DNA of 64,000 nt from Heloderma charlesbogerti. Lineage: Eukaryota; Chordata; Lepidosauria; Squamata; Helodermatidae. The translations under genes and the position numbers were made by a program. Under the pieces are notes generated by a model, which saw nothing but the letters and a program-made list of their open reading frames with translations, did not search any database and was not told the DNA's origin. The stretch's first letter is position 1; each line of letters starts with the position of its first letter. The stretch spans positions 124,001-188,000 of the forward strand of contig JANEZZ010000301.1 in the NCBI GenBank assembly GCA_026122225.1, written 5' to 3'. This document shows positions 44,126-55,208 of this stretch, one piece after another.

Positions 44126-44273
44126 CTCTGTTGTGATTTTCTTTCACACTGATGTTAAATTCTTTCTTGGAAAACTCAGGTGCATTATCATTTATATCCT
44201 TAATTTTAACACTGAAGTGTAGGGATCGAGCCACTATTTCCCCAGTCTTCTTATTTTGTACATCAAAATCTAT
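44126..44273 (-). CDS. CDH26: CDH26 exon: end of EC1, EC1-EC2 linker
   Basis: This 148-bp exon starts after GTTCAG (phase 0) and ends AGAG|GTGGGT (phase 1). The frame reads IDFDVQNKKTGEIVAR, then HFSVKIKDINDNAPEF and a start of EC2 (KEFNISVKEN). DINDNAPEF is the Ca2+-binding inter-repeat linker. A 944-bp palindromic hAT element ends only 22 bp below the splice donor. The next exon (EC2) was not found in the 16 kb before 27961. It may be lost, very diverged, or missed by eye. Confidence 0.88.
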
Positions 44274-44364
44274 CTGAACAGAAGACAGTCAACCAAGGAA
44301 AGCTAGTTAGAGACTGGTAACACAGAGCAATTATCGCCTCATTTATAAACTTATGTGACACTTG

Positions 44365-44810
44365 GAGCGCAATCCTATGGGGATAGGCAGCCGCCTCCGA
44401 ACTCGGAGGCAACCACCTATCCAATGCAGGGCAGGAGAAGCATGGAGGGGATCGTTCCCTCCGCACTTCTCCTACTCTGCATTTGCAGCTAGACAGCCGA
44501 TGGCACAGCGGGGGAGGAGGCAAAGCAGGGGACGACGCTGCCAGATGACACATAGGATGTGTTGTACTGGCATTTCCACCTTCCCCACACCAGAACACCC
44601 CCAGAATGTCCCATTTTGGCTGCTCTGTGCACCTCTTCCGAGCGTGGAGTGTGGGGCTGTTCTGCACTGCCTGCAAGGCAGCACAGAAGGGGGGAAGGTT
44701 GGTTCTCTGGGAACTGACCTCGGAGCGTGGGCTCCGAGGTCGATTCCAAGAAAACCACATATCCTATGGCCGTCAAGCCACTGACTAGTGGCCATAGGAT
44801 CTCTCCCTAA
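44365..44810. repeat. Foldback repeat family F, copy 3
   Basis: GAGCGCAATCCTATGGGGAT at the left, CCATAGGATCTCTCCCTAA at the right, paired CCGAACTCGGAGGC and CTCGGAGCGTGGGCTCCGAGG blocks, and GCTAGACAGCCGATGG at the centre. Confidence 0.65.
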
Positions 44811-45799
44811 ACAAAACAAAAGATTGAGTTTCTGAACTTTTTGGTTTAGTGCACTCTTATGTTGGGTATGTTCTAGCAAGTTTATTTTGCCTCCTATGAG
44901 TCATAAACAGTAGAAGCAATAGATTTGAGTAGATGTAACTTTGCAGACAATCACCACTTTAAAAATAGTAGAAGTTGTCCACCACATGAAAATTTCAGCC
45001 ATTAAAAGCAAATGAAGTGCCTTTTTACATATTTCATAACGCTTAAGAATAGTAATCAAGGGATAAGCTACCACTTTATACAATCCACTACCCAAATGTT
45101 CCATTTGCTCTATATTTAATATTTATTGCTTCTACGCCTCATTGAATTAGTTTTGGAAGCCTCTAAATAGGCTTCCAAATAGGATAGGTATCATGTACAC
45201 AACACGACTTCAATTTCAAAGCCAGCCTGAAATTATTTAAATCATATAAAGTTGTTAAAAAGCTTAAGCAGTTTTTTTCATTTTTCCAAATAAGATATGA
45301 GCATTGATTTAAGAGCATATATAAAAATACAAAGTTGTTTTAATAAGCAAAACACATTTCAAAAACACATTTCAAAAAGCTTTCTAAATTTAGTTTCAGG
45401 AGCATGCATTTTTCAAGATCTTACCCAATGTCCTTCCATAAGGACAGATGCTGTGTCAAGTTTTTATGTTTTGCTTCTCATGTTTATATGATTTCTTTTT
45501 GTGCTGCTTGCTTACATAACTTTCTGCAGAATGGAATTTCTTTAACAATTAGTTATTATTTTTTCTGAAGTTCCCAGCTATGATTTGGGGAGTAATATAT
45601 TTACTTTGTATTCTTGTCAGCTCTGCTGAGCAATAGATTTCCCTACGTTCCCCAAACTGGATACCACCAGCTTCTCTTCCATAAATATACTATTTTGCTA
45701 TTTTCAGTTTCTACTTCTTTCAATATTTCATGTCACCTTTCACTCATTTGAGTCATAAGCAGAACATCTGCACAATACTACACGTAAGTATTGTACATG

Positions 45800-45886
45800 G
45801 TTGTTCAGTTGTTAAGTCGTGTCCGACTCTTTGTGACCCCATGGACCACAGCACGCCAGGCCTTTCTGTCCTCCGCTCTCTCCCTT
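45800..45886 (-). mobile_element. BovB 3'-end fragment
   Basis: AAGTCGTGTCCGACTCTTTG then GACCCCATGGACCACAGCACG, the reverse complement of the BovB terminus seen at 16380-16440. Could equally be the tail of a BovB-mobilised SINE. Confidence 0.8.
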
Positions 45887-45907
45887 TTCACAAGTATTGT
45901 ATACATA

Positions 45908-45960
45908 CTTTAATAATAATAATAATAATAATAATAATACAATGAATAATAATAATACAA
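45908..45960. repeat. (AAT)n microsatellite
   Basis: About ten AAT units and a second short run after an interruption; 44811-45799 has no recognisable feature. Confidence 0.85.
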
Positions 45961-46174
45961 TATAAATTTGTATCATTATTATTCATTGGTGTATGGAGTG
46001 AGGAACAATCAGTTTGTAAAGGGGTTACAAATTGGTTTGTTGTTTTAAAGGATTGGTTTTAAGTAGTTAAAATTTTGATTAGTGGTTTATTTAATGTGTA
46101 ATTATTGACTTTGTTTATATTATTGTGTTGTTTGTTTTTGGATTAATTGGAATGTGCTCTGGTATAGAGCGCAA

Positions 46175-47492
46175 TACCACAGAATCATAAAATAGTAGGG
46201 TTGGAAGGGGCCTACAAGGCCATCGAGTCCAACCCCCTGCTCAGTGCAGGAATCCAAGTCACAGTCTTCCTGGCAGATGGCTGTCCAGCCTTGTCTTGAA
46301 TGCCTCCAGTGTGGGAGAGCCCACCCTAGGTAATTGGTTCCATTGTTATATTGCTCTCACAATCAGGACGTTTTTCCTGATGTTCAGCCAGAATCTGTCT
46401 TCCTGTAACTTGAGCACATTATTCTGTGTCCTGCATTCTGGGATGATCGAGAAGAGATCCTGGCCTTCCTCTCTGTGACAACCTTTCCAGTACTTGAAGA
46501 GTGCTATCATATCTCCCCTCAGTCTTCTCTTCTCAAGGCTAAACATGCCCAGTTCTTTGAGTCTCTCTTCATAGGGCTTTGTTTCCAGTCCCCTGATCAT
46601 CTTTGTTGCTCTCTTCTGAACCCTCTCCAGTTTGTCTGCATCCTTCTTAAAGTGTGGTGCCCAGAACTGGACACAGTATCCAGATGAGGCCTAACCAGTG
46701 CTGAGTAGAGGGGAACTAGTACTTCCCAGGATTTGGAAGCTATGCTTCTATTAATGCAGCCCAAAAGAGCATTTGCCTTTTTTGCATCCACATCACATGG
46801 TTGGCTCATATTCTGCTTGTGATCGACACCAATTCCAAGATCCTTCTCACTTGTAGTGTTGTTGAGCCACGTATCCCCCATCTTGTAACTGTGCATTTGG
46901 TTTCTTTTTCCTAGGTGCAGAACTTGGCATTTATCCCTGTTAAATGTCATTCTGTTGTTTTCTGCCCAGCGCTCCAGTCTATCAAGATCACTTTGAATTT
47001 TGTTTCTGTCTTCCAAAGTATTTGCTATCCCGCCCAATTTTGTGTCCTCTGCAAATGTGATCAGCATTCCCTGCACCTCCTCCTCCAAGTCATTCATAAA
47101 AATGTTGAAGAGCACTGGGCCCAGGACTGAGCCCTGCGGTACCCCGCTTGTTAACTCTCCCCAGTTTGAGAAGGTCCCATTGATAAGCACTCTTTGAGTC
47201 TGATTCTGTAGCCAACTGTGGATCTACAGGATCGTTGTTTCATCTAGCCCACTTTGAGCTAGTGTGCTCATCAAGATATCATGGGGCACTTTATCGAAAG
47301 CTCTGCTGATGTCAAGGTATATTATGTCTACAGCATTCCCACAGTCCACAAGGGAGGTTACTTGATCAAAAAATGAGATCAGATTCAGCTGGCAGCATTT
47401 GTTCTTGACAAATCCATGTTGGCTTCGAGTAATCACTGCATTGTTTTCAAGGTGCTTACAGATGGATTGCTTTATCATCTGCTCCAGAATTT
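46175..47492 (-). mobile_element. CR1 LINE, RT C-terminal half and 3' end
   Basis: The minus strand reads VDIIYLDISRAFDKVPHDIL (motif A), LTSGVPQGSVLGPVLFNIFM (motif B), TFAEDTKLGGI (FADD box changed to FAED), then NRMTFNRDKCQVLHLG, LLGCINRSIASKSWEV and the [13 protein letters not shown] end. Broken by stops and frameshifts. The 3' tail CATAAAATAGTAGGG is the eroded CR1 terminus. More 5' sequence than the copy at 4127-4890. Confidence 0.93.
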
Positions 47493-47894
47493 GTGTTGTT
47501 GTTGTTAGCAGACATCCTTTTCCTTAACTTCTTATCTGATGCACCTGTTTGCTTTCCTGAGTTCAGATGGGAAAATTTTGTCTTTTCCCATAGCACACTC
47601 AGAGGTCAATGAAAAGCTACAGCCTGAATGCCTTTGTTAGAATGCCTCAGTCTCATTCAAACTTCATATGATAATACACTTTAATATATCATTTGTATCT
47701 TTATAAATGTTATACACTTACAAAAGATATGTAGAAGACCAAGAATCTTCCTTTTGGATAAATATTTGCAAGGTAGCTTATTATGCAGGTTGGTGCAGGA
47801 ATGCTGCTAGATGTTTAAACTACGATGTAAGACATCTGGGGTGAATATTTGTCACAGCCCAATAGTCAAAGTACTGGCATTAATCCTCAAATCC

Positions 47895-48335
47895 TGGGGA
47901 GTGTAATTCTATGCCCCTAAACAGAGTCTAGAGAGCCATAAGATACTACGGATTCCTGGATCCGAGGTCAGAGACAGCGCTCCGACCTTGGATCCAGGAA
48001 TCCGCATACCCTGTCCCCTCCTGCTCACAGCCAGTATAGACAGAACTGTCAGAGAGGACAGAAGGGAACGTTCCCATGGGCAGGGGGGGGAGGTGAGGGG
48101 ACTGGGGAAGTGGGGATATAAGCTATCCCCAGCCTTCTCCAGTCTCTTTCCCTCTCCCTCCCCAACACCTCAGCTAGATGGGTGAAAATGCCTGTCTAGC
48201 TAAAATACAGAGTGGGGAGAGTTCAGAGGTTAAGATTGCCTCTGCCACTCCTCCCGCTCTGCTTTCAATGGCCATAAACTTCCGAGTTCAGAGGCTTACG
48301 GCCATCCATAACATTGGACTGTGTCCTAAATGTCG
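47895..48335. repeat. Foldback repeat family F, copy 4
   Basis: GTAATTCTATGCCCCTAAAC, CCTGGATCCGAGGTCAGAG, CAGCTAGATGGGTGAAAATG and CTGTCTAGCTAAAATAC centre, ending near GACTGTGTCCTAA. Confidence 0.65.
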
Positions 48336-48778
48336 TAGAGTCAAGTTACCTGAAGAAGTGTCTCCTCCCCAATATACCTGCCCAGACTTCTCTAAGTGCC
48401 TCTGCCAAATGAGGTCAGGAGGGTGGCTACTAAGGAGGAGGCCTTTTCAGTCCTGTCACCCTGGTTGTGGAATGCCCTCTCCAGCGATGCTAACCTGATA
48501 CCTACATTGCAGTCTTTTCAGTGTCTGGTGAAGACTTTAAAAAAAAAATCTTATTAGTATTTCAGGTTTTAAAACGCTATTTTTATACTGCTGCTGGGTT
48601 TTGCTTGGGGTTTACTTCAGTTTTATTCTGTTTTAAAGTTTTTACATTATGTTTTTATTATGTGTTTGCATTTTATGGTTTTAAGTTTTGTTTTGTGAAA
48701 CACCCAAAGATCTTTGGCTATTGGGTATAGAAATATAATGAATGAATGAATGAATGAATGAATGAATGAATGAATGAG
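48336..48778 (+). mobile_element. L2/CR1-like LINE 3' end
   Basis: Remnant of the C-terminal coding (GTGGCTACTAAGGAGGAGGC, TGGTTGTGGAATGCCCTCTC), 3' UTR with TTGGCTATTGGGTATAGAAA and a long (GAAT)n tail. Confidence 0.8.
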
Positions 48779-48959
48779 TCAGTTTAGTTATTTATTACAA
48801 TTCTATACCACTCAACACCCAAAGCTCTCCAGGTGGTTTACTAATTAATCCAATTCTATGTGACCACTTTAGTATATGCAACCATTTTGCCCATGCATTC
48901 TTCATATGTGTTTGGTGAAACCTGTATTAAAAAAACACATACCACAGATATGAAGATAA

Positions 48960-49135
48960 GAAGCTGCCCTAGATTAAGTCAGGCCACTCATCCATCTAGT
49001 CCAGTATTTTCTACCCTGACAGATCTCTCCAGCATCTCAAGCATCTTTCCCAGATCAGCTATTCAAGTTCCTTTTACTTGGAAATGTTGTGAATTGAACT
49101 TTGGACCTTGTGCATAGAAAGCATGTGGTCTGCGA
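48960..49135 (-). mobile_element. Decayed tRNA-derived SINE
   Basis: AGAAGCTGCCCTAGATTAAG, CCATCTAGTCCAGTATT and a degenerate tRNA-like end at 49110-49135 match the SINE at 3396-3599. Confidence 0.6.
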
Positions 49136-49495
49136 TTCAGATACAAAGCCTATCCCCATGAATACACACAGTTTAAAGCTGCAATCCTGTTCCCACTTAC
49201 CTCGGAGCAAACCCCATGGAACACAATGGGACCAAGTAGGCATGTATAGCAGGGATCCCCAACCATTCTGGGCCTGTGGACACATTAGGAATTCTGAAAA
49301 AGTATCCTGGGCACCACCACAAATCAGCTACTGTAGTGGAGTGGGGGCCAACCACAAAAACGTTGGGTGCATCCCCTTATTTGTGTGTGTGTGTGTGTGT
49401 GTTCATGAATGTGAATCCTGTGTGCATGTGTCATTCTAGCTTCTCTCTCTCTCTTTCTCTGTGTGGCTCTTTCTTTCCCTCTCTCCACCTGTCTC

Positions 49496-50057
49496 TAGGA
49501 TGGTGGAGAAATCCACCACGGACTCCATTGAGGCCAGATTCTTTAGAATCTGGCCCCCCAGAGTCTGTGGTGGAACAGACTACCCCCTGCCACCCCCCGA
49601 AATCCCCCCGGGATGGACCCTACCTGGCTGCGGCTGGTCCGGGTCATCATCTTTGTTCTCCAGCCATCTGCTGCCAGGCTGCGGAACAAAATGGTGTCTG
49701 GCGTAGTGGACGCCATTTGCATCCCTGCCTTTTGCTGTGATTGGCTATGTAAATATTTACATAGCCAATCACAAAAACAGCAGGGACACAAATGGTGTCT
49801 GCTACGTCATTTCCGTCCCCACTCTTTGCTGTGATAGGCTACTTAAATATTTACATAATTAAGTCCCCTACACCGGATGCCATTTGCGGCTGCAGCCCAG
49901 CAGCAGACAGACGTCCGGCTGCGGGCGGCCCCAGCTGGCGGCTCCGCGGACTCGCCACGGAGCAGAGCTGGCCAGGGAGGATTCTGGGGGGAGGGACGGA
50001 TTGCCTCCCTGCCCCACGGCCTCTCCCAGAGGACTGGTGAGTATGTTTCGCGCCCTA
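49496..50057 (+). mobile_element. Palindromic hAT MITE, family B
   Basis: TAGGATGGTGGAGAAATCC...TGTTTCGCGCCCTA with perfect duplications CCTGTCTC (49488-49495, 50058-50065), 562 bp. Contains a TTGGCTATGTAAATATTTAC stem. Donor-like sites: CAGGTAGGGTC on minus near the left and CTGGTGAGTATG on plus at about 50036. First G of the TIR triplet lost. Confidence 0.85.
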
Positions 50058-50149
50058 CCTGTCTCACTCCTTCTTTCTGAGGCTCCTTCCTTCCTTCCTT
50101 TAGTTCTGTAGAACCCTCCATCTGTCCTATGCTCTGCTGGCCAGAGACA

Positions 50150-51274
50150 GGCAGAGCAGCAGGAGCAGCAGAGGCTTTCACAACCTCTGGCTCCTCTGTT
50201 TTGCTATTTAGAGCTAGATGGGCCTCTGAGCTGGATTGGTTCAAAATATGACCTCCCTCATTCATGACGTAATAGTGGACGAGGCAGCCGATCTGGCATG
50301 TATAACCAAGACCTGGGTGGGTGAGCAGGGAGGAGTTAGTCCCCCCGAGTGTGCCCACCAGGGTACTTGGTCCAGCATCAGGGTAGACCTGAGGGCCGGG
50401 GATAGGGTGGGGTCACTGTGGTCTATAGGAATTCCATCCCCCCCTTCCAGCTCCCTGTCCGTCTGGTCTGGAGTGACTGTGCCTTGTGCTGGGCCACCAG
50501 GACAAATAAGGGATTCTGTTGGCGCATTGCCCACCTTGCTGTTCAACAGTCTCCCTATCTGACCTGACAGAAGTGGTCTTGGGTGTGCTGTTAGGGTCCC
50601 CCAGACTGTTGGTTCTGGGGGGTGTCAACATTCACGCTGAGAGCACTTTGGCTGGGGCAGCTCAGTTTTTAATTGTCTCCATGACAACCATGGGACTGTC
50701 CCAACATGTTATCCGTCCAACATATGTAGTGGGGTAGATGGTTTTCTCAACTGGACATGGAGATGGTGGTCTGAAGGTGGGGGACTTTGAATCAGTCCCT
50801 TTGTCATGGTCAGATCATCACCTGCTGAGGTATAGACTTACAGCAGCTTTTTCCCTCTGCAAGGGTGGGGGAACCTATTAAGATGGTCGGTCCCCAGAGA
50901 CTAATGGATCCAGAGGGTTTCCAGAGGGTTCTGGGGAGGTTTCCAGCTGATATGGCTGGTTTTCCTGTCGAAACCATGGTTGATCTGTAGAATGCAGAAA
51001 TGACCTGGGTGCTTGACATGATTGCTCCTGAGTGCCCTCTCCAGAATAGAACTTGTACTGCTCCATGGTATACTCCAGAGCTGAGAGCAAAATAGAACAC
51101 GGCTTAAGTGCAGATGGAGAAAAACTCCTAGTGGACGCAATCAAAAACTGGTCTGTGCCTATGGTCATGTATATTCAGGGGCAGCGAGGGCAACAAAGAA
51201 AGAACATATTGCTGCCACTATTGAATCCTCTATCTGCTGCCCAACAGAGCTTTTTAGGGTCATCCGTGGCTTTT
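50150..51274 (+). mobile_element. L2/CR1-like LINE, endonuclease part (segment 1)
   Basis: Degraded frames give AADLACITKTWVGEQGG (endonuclease start), GSPRLLVLGGVNIHAE (normally GDFNIHAE, catalytic Asp lost) and GLSQHVIRPTYVVG. Followed by a linker to 51274. Continues, after inserted elements, at 53843. Confidence 0.82.
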
Positions 51275-52708
51275 TGTCAGGTTCACCCTAGCTGCCTCTT
51301 GCAGTCCCCTCCAATAGCCAACTCAGGACACAGACAATGAGGATTCTTTCCAAGGCTTTATTCCTTTATTACTTTATGACTCTTACAGATACTAATCACT
51401 AGCGAATAAGCATGGAACACTGGGGATAGAAAGCAGAGTAGCCTAAGCTCCAGGTAAGGCAGTTGGTCCCTGTTTGAAGGAGAACTGCGGGAAGACTCTG
51501 AACATATGGGCTATGGAGAGATCCTCCCTCTTACCCTTGGGTCCTTGGGACACGACCATTGTTTTAGCACCAAACAAGCAGAGCGCCTCCTTTCTGCGCC
51601 TTCCATCTGTCACCGCTCCCTGTATCTGCGCCGAGCATCCAGCAAGCCCCGCTCCAGTGCTCTCTCACTGCCAGGGTCACTATCTCTCCCAGGAATGCTG
51701 GCAGGAGGAATCTCTGCCAGCTGCTGACTTAGGGATGTACAAAAGTGACTTACCTTTTTACAAAATTGTTTCGAGGTGGAGGGAGGCGCTCCATCCCTCC
51801 CCCCAAAATTCTGGCCGGGGGGAGGTGCTCCATCCCTCCCCCCCCAAAATTCTGGCCGGGGGGGGAGGCACTCCGTCCCTCCCCCCCCCCGAATCCTGGC
51901 TGGCCGGGTCTGCAAATGGCGGCGGCTGTAGCCCCTGCCGTTTGCGTCCCTGCAGTCAGCCGTGATAGGCTACGTAAATGTTTACGTAGCCTATCACGGC
52001 TGATTTTTTAAAAAAAATGCACGTACATAAATGGCGGCGTTCCTTATTTTGACACATCTTAGTCTATGTAAACATTTATGTAGACTAAGACAGCGAAAAT
52101 AAGGGGAACGCAAATAGCATAGACGCTACGCTATTTGCATTCCCCTTATTTTCACCCTATTTTCACCCTTATTTTCAAAATAAGGAACGCAAATGGCGGC
52201 GCCCATGGGCGCCGCCATTTGCGTACGCACGTTTGTTTGTTTTTTCTTTTAAATCAGCTGTGATAGGCTACGTAAACATTTACGTAGCCTATCACGGTAT
52301 TTTTTAAAAATCTAGCCGTGATAGGCTACGTAAATCTTTACGTAGCCTATCACATTTTGTTGTTGTTGTTTTTGTTTTACTGGAAATGGCAGTGGTGGCA
52401 GCCGGTCAGAAGACCAGCCGCCACCACCGCCACTGCTGCCGAACCGCTGCCGGAGCCGCCGCCGCCAGGAAGATTTGCCCAAGGTAAGTCCCATCCCGGG
52501 GGGGGTGGGGGGGCAGACCGTTTCGCCACCGATTTTGGGGGGCCGAATGCGCTGGCATTCGGCCTCCCCGAGATTTGTGGCAAAATTCTCTGACATCCCT
52601 AGCTGCTGTGCTTGTCAGAGATGAGCGAGCTCCTATCCCACAGATTGCTGTTCTTCCTCAGAATCAGAACTGCTCTGGGGCTCTATGGGTTCAGTTTCCA
52701 CCCTGACA
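51275..52708 (-). mobile_element. Solo LTR with nested hAT MITE
   Basis: TGTCAGGTTCACC...CCACCCTGACA with TGTCAGG/CCTGACA inverted ends; 5-bp duplications CTTTT (51270-51274) and CTTAT (52709-52713), 4 of 5. Minus orientation is suggested by AATAAAGGAATAAAGCC at about 51355-51371. Interrupted by 51730-52601; 562 bp without it. No related internal sequence seen. Confidence 0.6.
51730..52601 (+). mobile_element. Palindromic hAT MITE copy 8 (subfamily I)
   Basis: TAGGGATGTACA...GACATCCCTA, 872 bp; flanks share GCTGCTG but the 8-bp duplication is imperfect. Stems as in copy 2. Donors AAAAGGTAAGTC on minus near the left, AAGGTAAGTC on plus (GT at 52484). ATG at 52386 opens 98 nt without stop. Confidence 0.88.
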
Positions 52709-52716
52709 CTTATTAA

Positions 52717-53842
52717 TAGACTAATTCGAGATGGACTAAAATAAGCTCAGACTTCTAAGAATCTGACCTGCAGAATCTGCTGCAGAGACACGAGTGTCCC
52801 CCTCAGGACACGAGGACTCCATGGACTTTTGGATTTATTTTTTTTTACTTTCTTGAAATTTATGCATATTTATTCATAGGAAAATACTAGGGATGTACGA
52901 AAGTCACTTACCTTTTCGAAGGGTGACATTCATGGTGTGGGGGGGAGGTGCTCTGTCCTTCCTCCCGAAATTCTCCCCGGCCAGCTCCACTCTGCGGACA
53001 TTCCATGGAGCCGCCAGCCGGGGCTGCCAGCAGCCAGACATCCGGCCACTGGGCAGCCTGCAGGGATGCAAATGGCGTCCCTGTATTTTGCCGTGATAGG
53101 TTACGTAAATATTTACGTAGCCTATTACAGGGGGGGGGAGGGAATGCAAATGGCAGCCACTACGCCATTTGTGCCCCTCTCTTTTGCTGTAATAGCCTAC
53201 GTAAATATTTACGTAGGCTATCATGGAAAAAAAAAGGGAACGCAAATGGCAGCCGCCGTAGCCGCCGCCATTAGCGTTCCCTTTTTTTTGCCGTGATAGG
53301 CTACGTAAATACTTACGCAGCCTATCACGGCTTCCTCAGGGACACAAATGGCATCCCTGCATTAGCCGTGATAGGCTGCGTAAGTATTTACGTAGCCTAT
53401 CACAGCTATAGTGATGAAGGGAATGGCGGCCGTGGACGCCATTCACAGAGCATCGCGAATGGCACCGGGTAAGTGTCCCATTTCACGTGACTTTCACAGG
53501 GGCGGGGCTTCGTTCCGCCACAGATTTCGGGGGGCCGAATGCACTGGCATTCGGCCTCACCGAGATCCATGGCGGAATTCTCTGACATCCCTAGAAAATA
53601 TGCAGTTTCTGCTGATAAATATACGTGGGGAAAAGTTGAATAGAATGGCGGGCAGTATGTTAAATGTTAGGTACTAAGGTAAATTATGTAAATTGTTGCA
53701 AACCCTCTTACAAAATTATTTGTGTATTTTTCTGCACAATCGGAAAAAATTCAAATCTGTCTGAGCAGACAACAGAACAAAAGGTGCTTGACAATCCGCG
53801 AAACACAGACGGAGCACATTTTACACAAGCCATACATCCCTA
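52717..53842 (+). mobile_element. hAT MITE family C copy 2, split by copy 9
   Basis: TAGACTAATTCGAGATG...CCATACATCCCTA, body like 17814-18193 (GACCTGCAGAATCTGCTGC, TTGAATAGAATGG). Flanks CTTATTAA and CCTATTAC, 6 of 8. Without 52888-53601 it is about 412 bp. Confidence 0.75.
52888..53593 (+). mobile_element. Palindromic hAT MITE copy 9 (subfamily I)
   Basis: TAGGGATGTACG...GACATCCCTA, duplications GAAAATAC (52880-52887) and GAAAATAT (53594-53601), 706 bp. Donors AAAAGGTAAGTG on minus left, CCGGGTAAGTG on plus (GT at 53469). ATG at 53423 gives 46 nt open to the donor. Confidence 0.9.
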
Positions 53843-55208
53843 CCTATTACATCCTGGCCTTAAGGACACTATAGATCTGTCTGAGGCTGTAATATATTTG
53901 CTGGACACTTCCAGGATAAAATATCTTGCATCCACTGGGACTTACACTCCAGTGTTACAGCAGGTGAATCAGGGGAAGTATCCAAAGCACTGCCTTGTCC
54001 AGTTTTCTTGGATGAGTTCAGTTGATATAGCTTAAGGACATTTTCACAGTGCTTGGATAGGTTCATGCAACCACTTCCATATTGGATCCTTGCCCCTTTT
54101 GGCTTATAAAAACTGGCAGGGAGAGAACAGCCAGCCGGGCCAGGGAGGTGATTAATGCCTCCTTGCAAGAGGGAGTGGTCTGGAGCTGCCTGAAAGAGGC
54201 AGTGGTGAGATCACTCCTAAAGAAATCCTCCCTAGACCCAGAAAACCTTAATAATTTTAGGCCAGTGGCAAATGTTCCTTTCCTGGGGAAGACCCTTGAG
54301 CAGGTAGCTGTCAACCAGCTCCAGATGTGGTTTGATGAGACCAATTATCTGTATCCATTTCAATCAGGGTTCAGGCCGGGTTCTGGACACAAACAACCTT
54401 GGTCACCCTGTATGATGACCTATGTTGGGAGAGAGACAGGGGGAGTGTAACCTTGTTGATTCTCCTTGATCTGTCAGTGGCTTTCGATACCATCAACCAT
54501 GGTATTCTTCTGGGATGACTGTCTGAGTTGGGAGTGGAGGGTACTGCATTGCAGTGATTTTGGTCCTACTTGGAGGGTCAGCTCCAGAAGGTGGTGCTTG
54601 CAGAACATACCTTGGCCCCTTGGATTCTCCAGTAGGGAGTTCTGCAGGGGGCAGTTTTGCACCCCATGCTATTCAACATCTACATCAAACTGGTGAGTGC
54701 AGTCATTTGGATGTTTGGAGTGTGTTGCTGATGACATGCAGCTCTATTTCTCCTCTTCATCTTCATCAAGTGAGGCTGTGGATGTGCTAAATCAGTGTCT
54801 GGCTATGGCAATGGACTGTTTGAGAGTTAATAAACTAAAACTCATTCCTGAGAAGACTTAGAAGACTGACCAGATGCAGGATGCTCAACCTCTTCTGGAT
54901 GGGGTTGCACTCCCCCTGAAGAAGCAGGGTCATAGCTTGGGGGTTCTCCTGGAGCCATATTTGTCACTTGAGACTCAGGTGGCCTCAGTGGCACAGAGTG
55001 CCTTCTACCAACTTGGTGACCCAGCTACCCCCCTATCTGGACAGGAATAACCTGGCTTCAGTTGTCTATGCTCTGGTAACCTCCAAGTTAGATTACTGCA
55101 ATGCACTCTACATGGGGCTGCCTTTGAACATGGTTCAGAAGCTGCAGCTTGTGCAAAAAGTGGTGGCCAGATAGATTCATAACAGGGATAAGAAGGTCTA
55201 GACATATC
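53843..55208 (+). mobile_element. L2/CR1-like LINE, RT part (segment 2)
   Basis: Decayed frames: AREVINASLQEG, SLLKKSSLDPENLNNFRPVA, PFQSGFRPGSG (RT fingers), then shifted LLDLSVAFDTIN-type text, GVLQGAVLHPMLFN-like and LDYCNALYMGLPLNMVQKL. Many stops. Continues at 56122. Confidence 0.85.

Noticed and set aside
44362..44879. Overlapping open frames of 95-165 codons on both strands
   Set aside because: They coincide with foldback repeat family F and have no protein similarity I can recognise.
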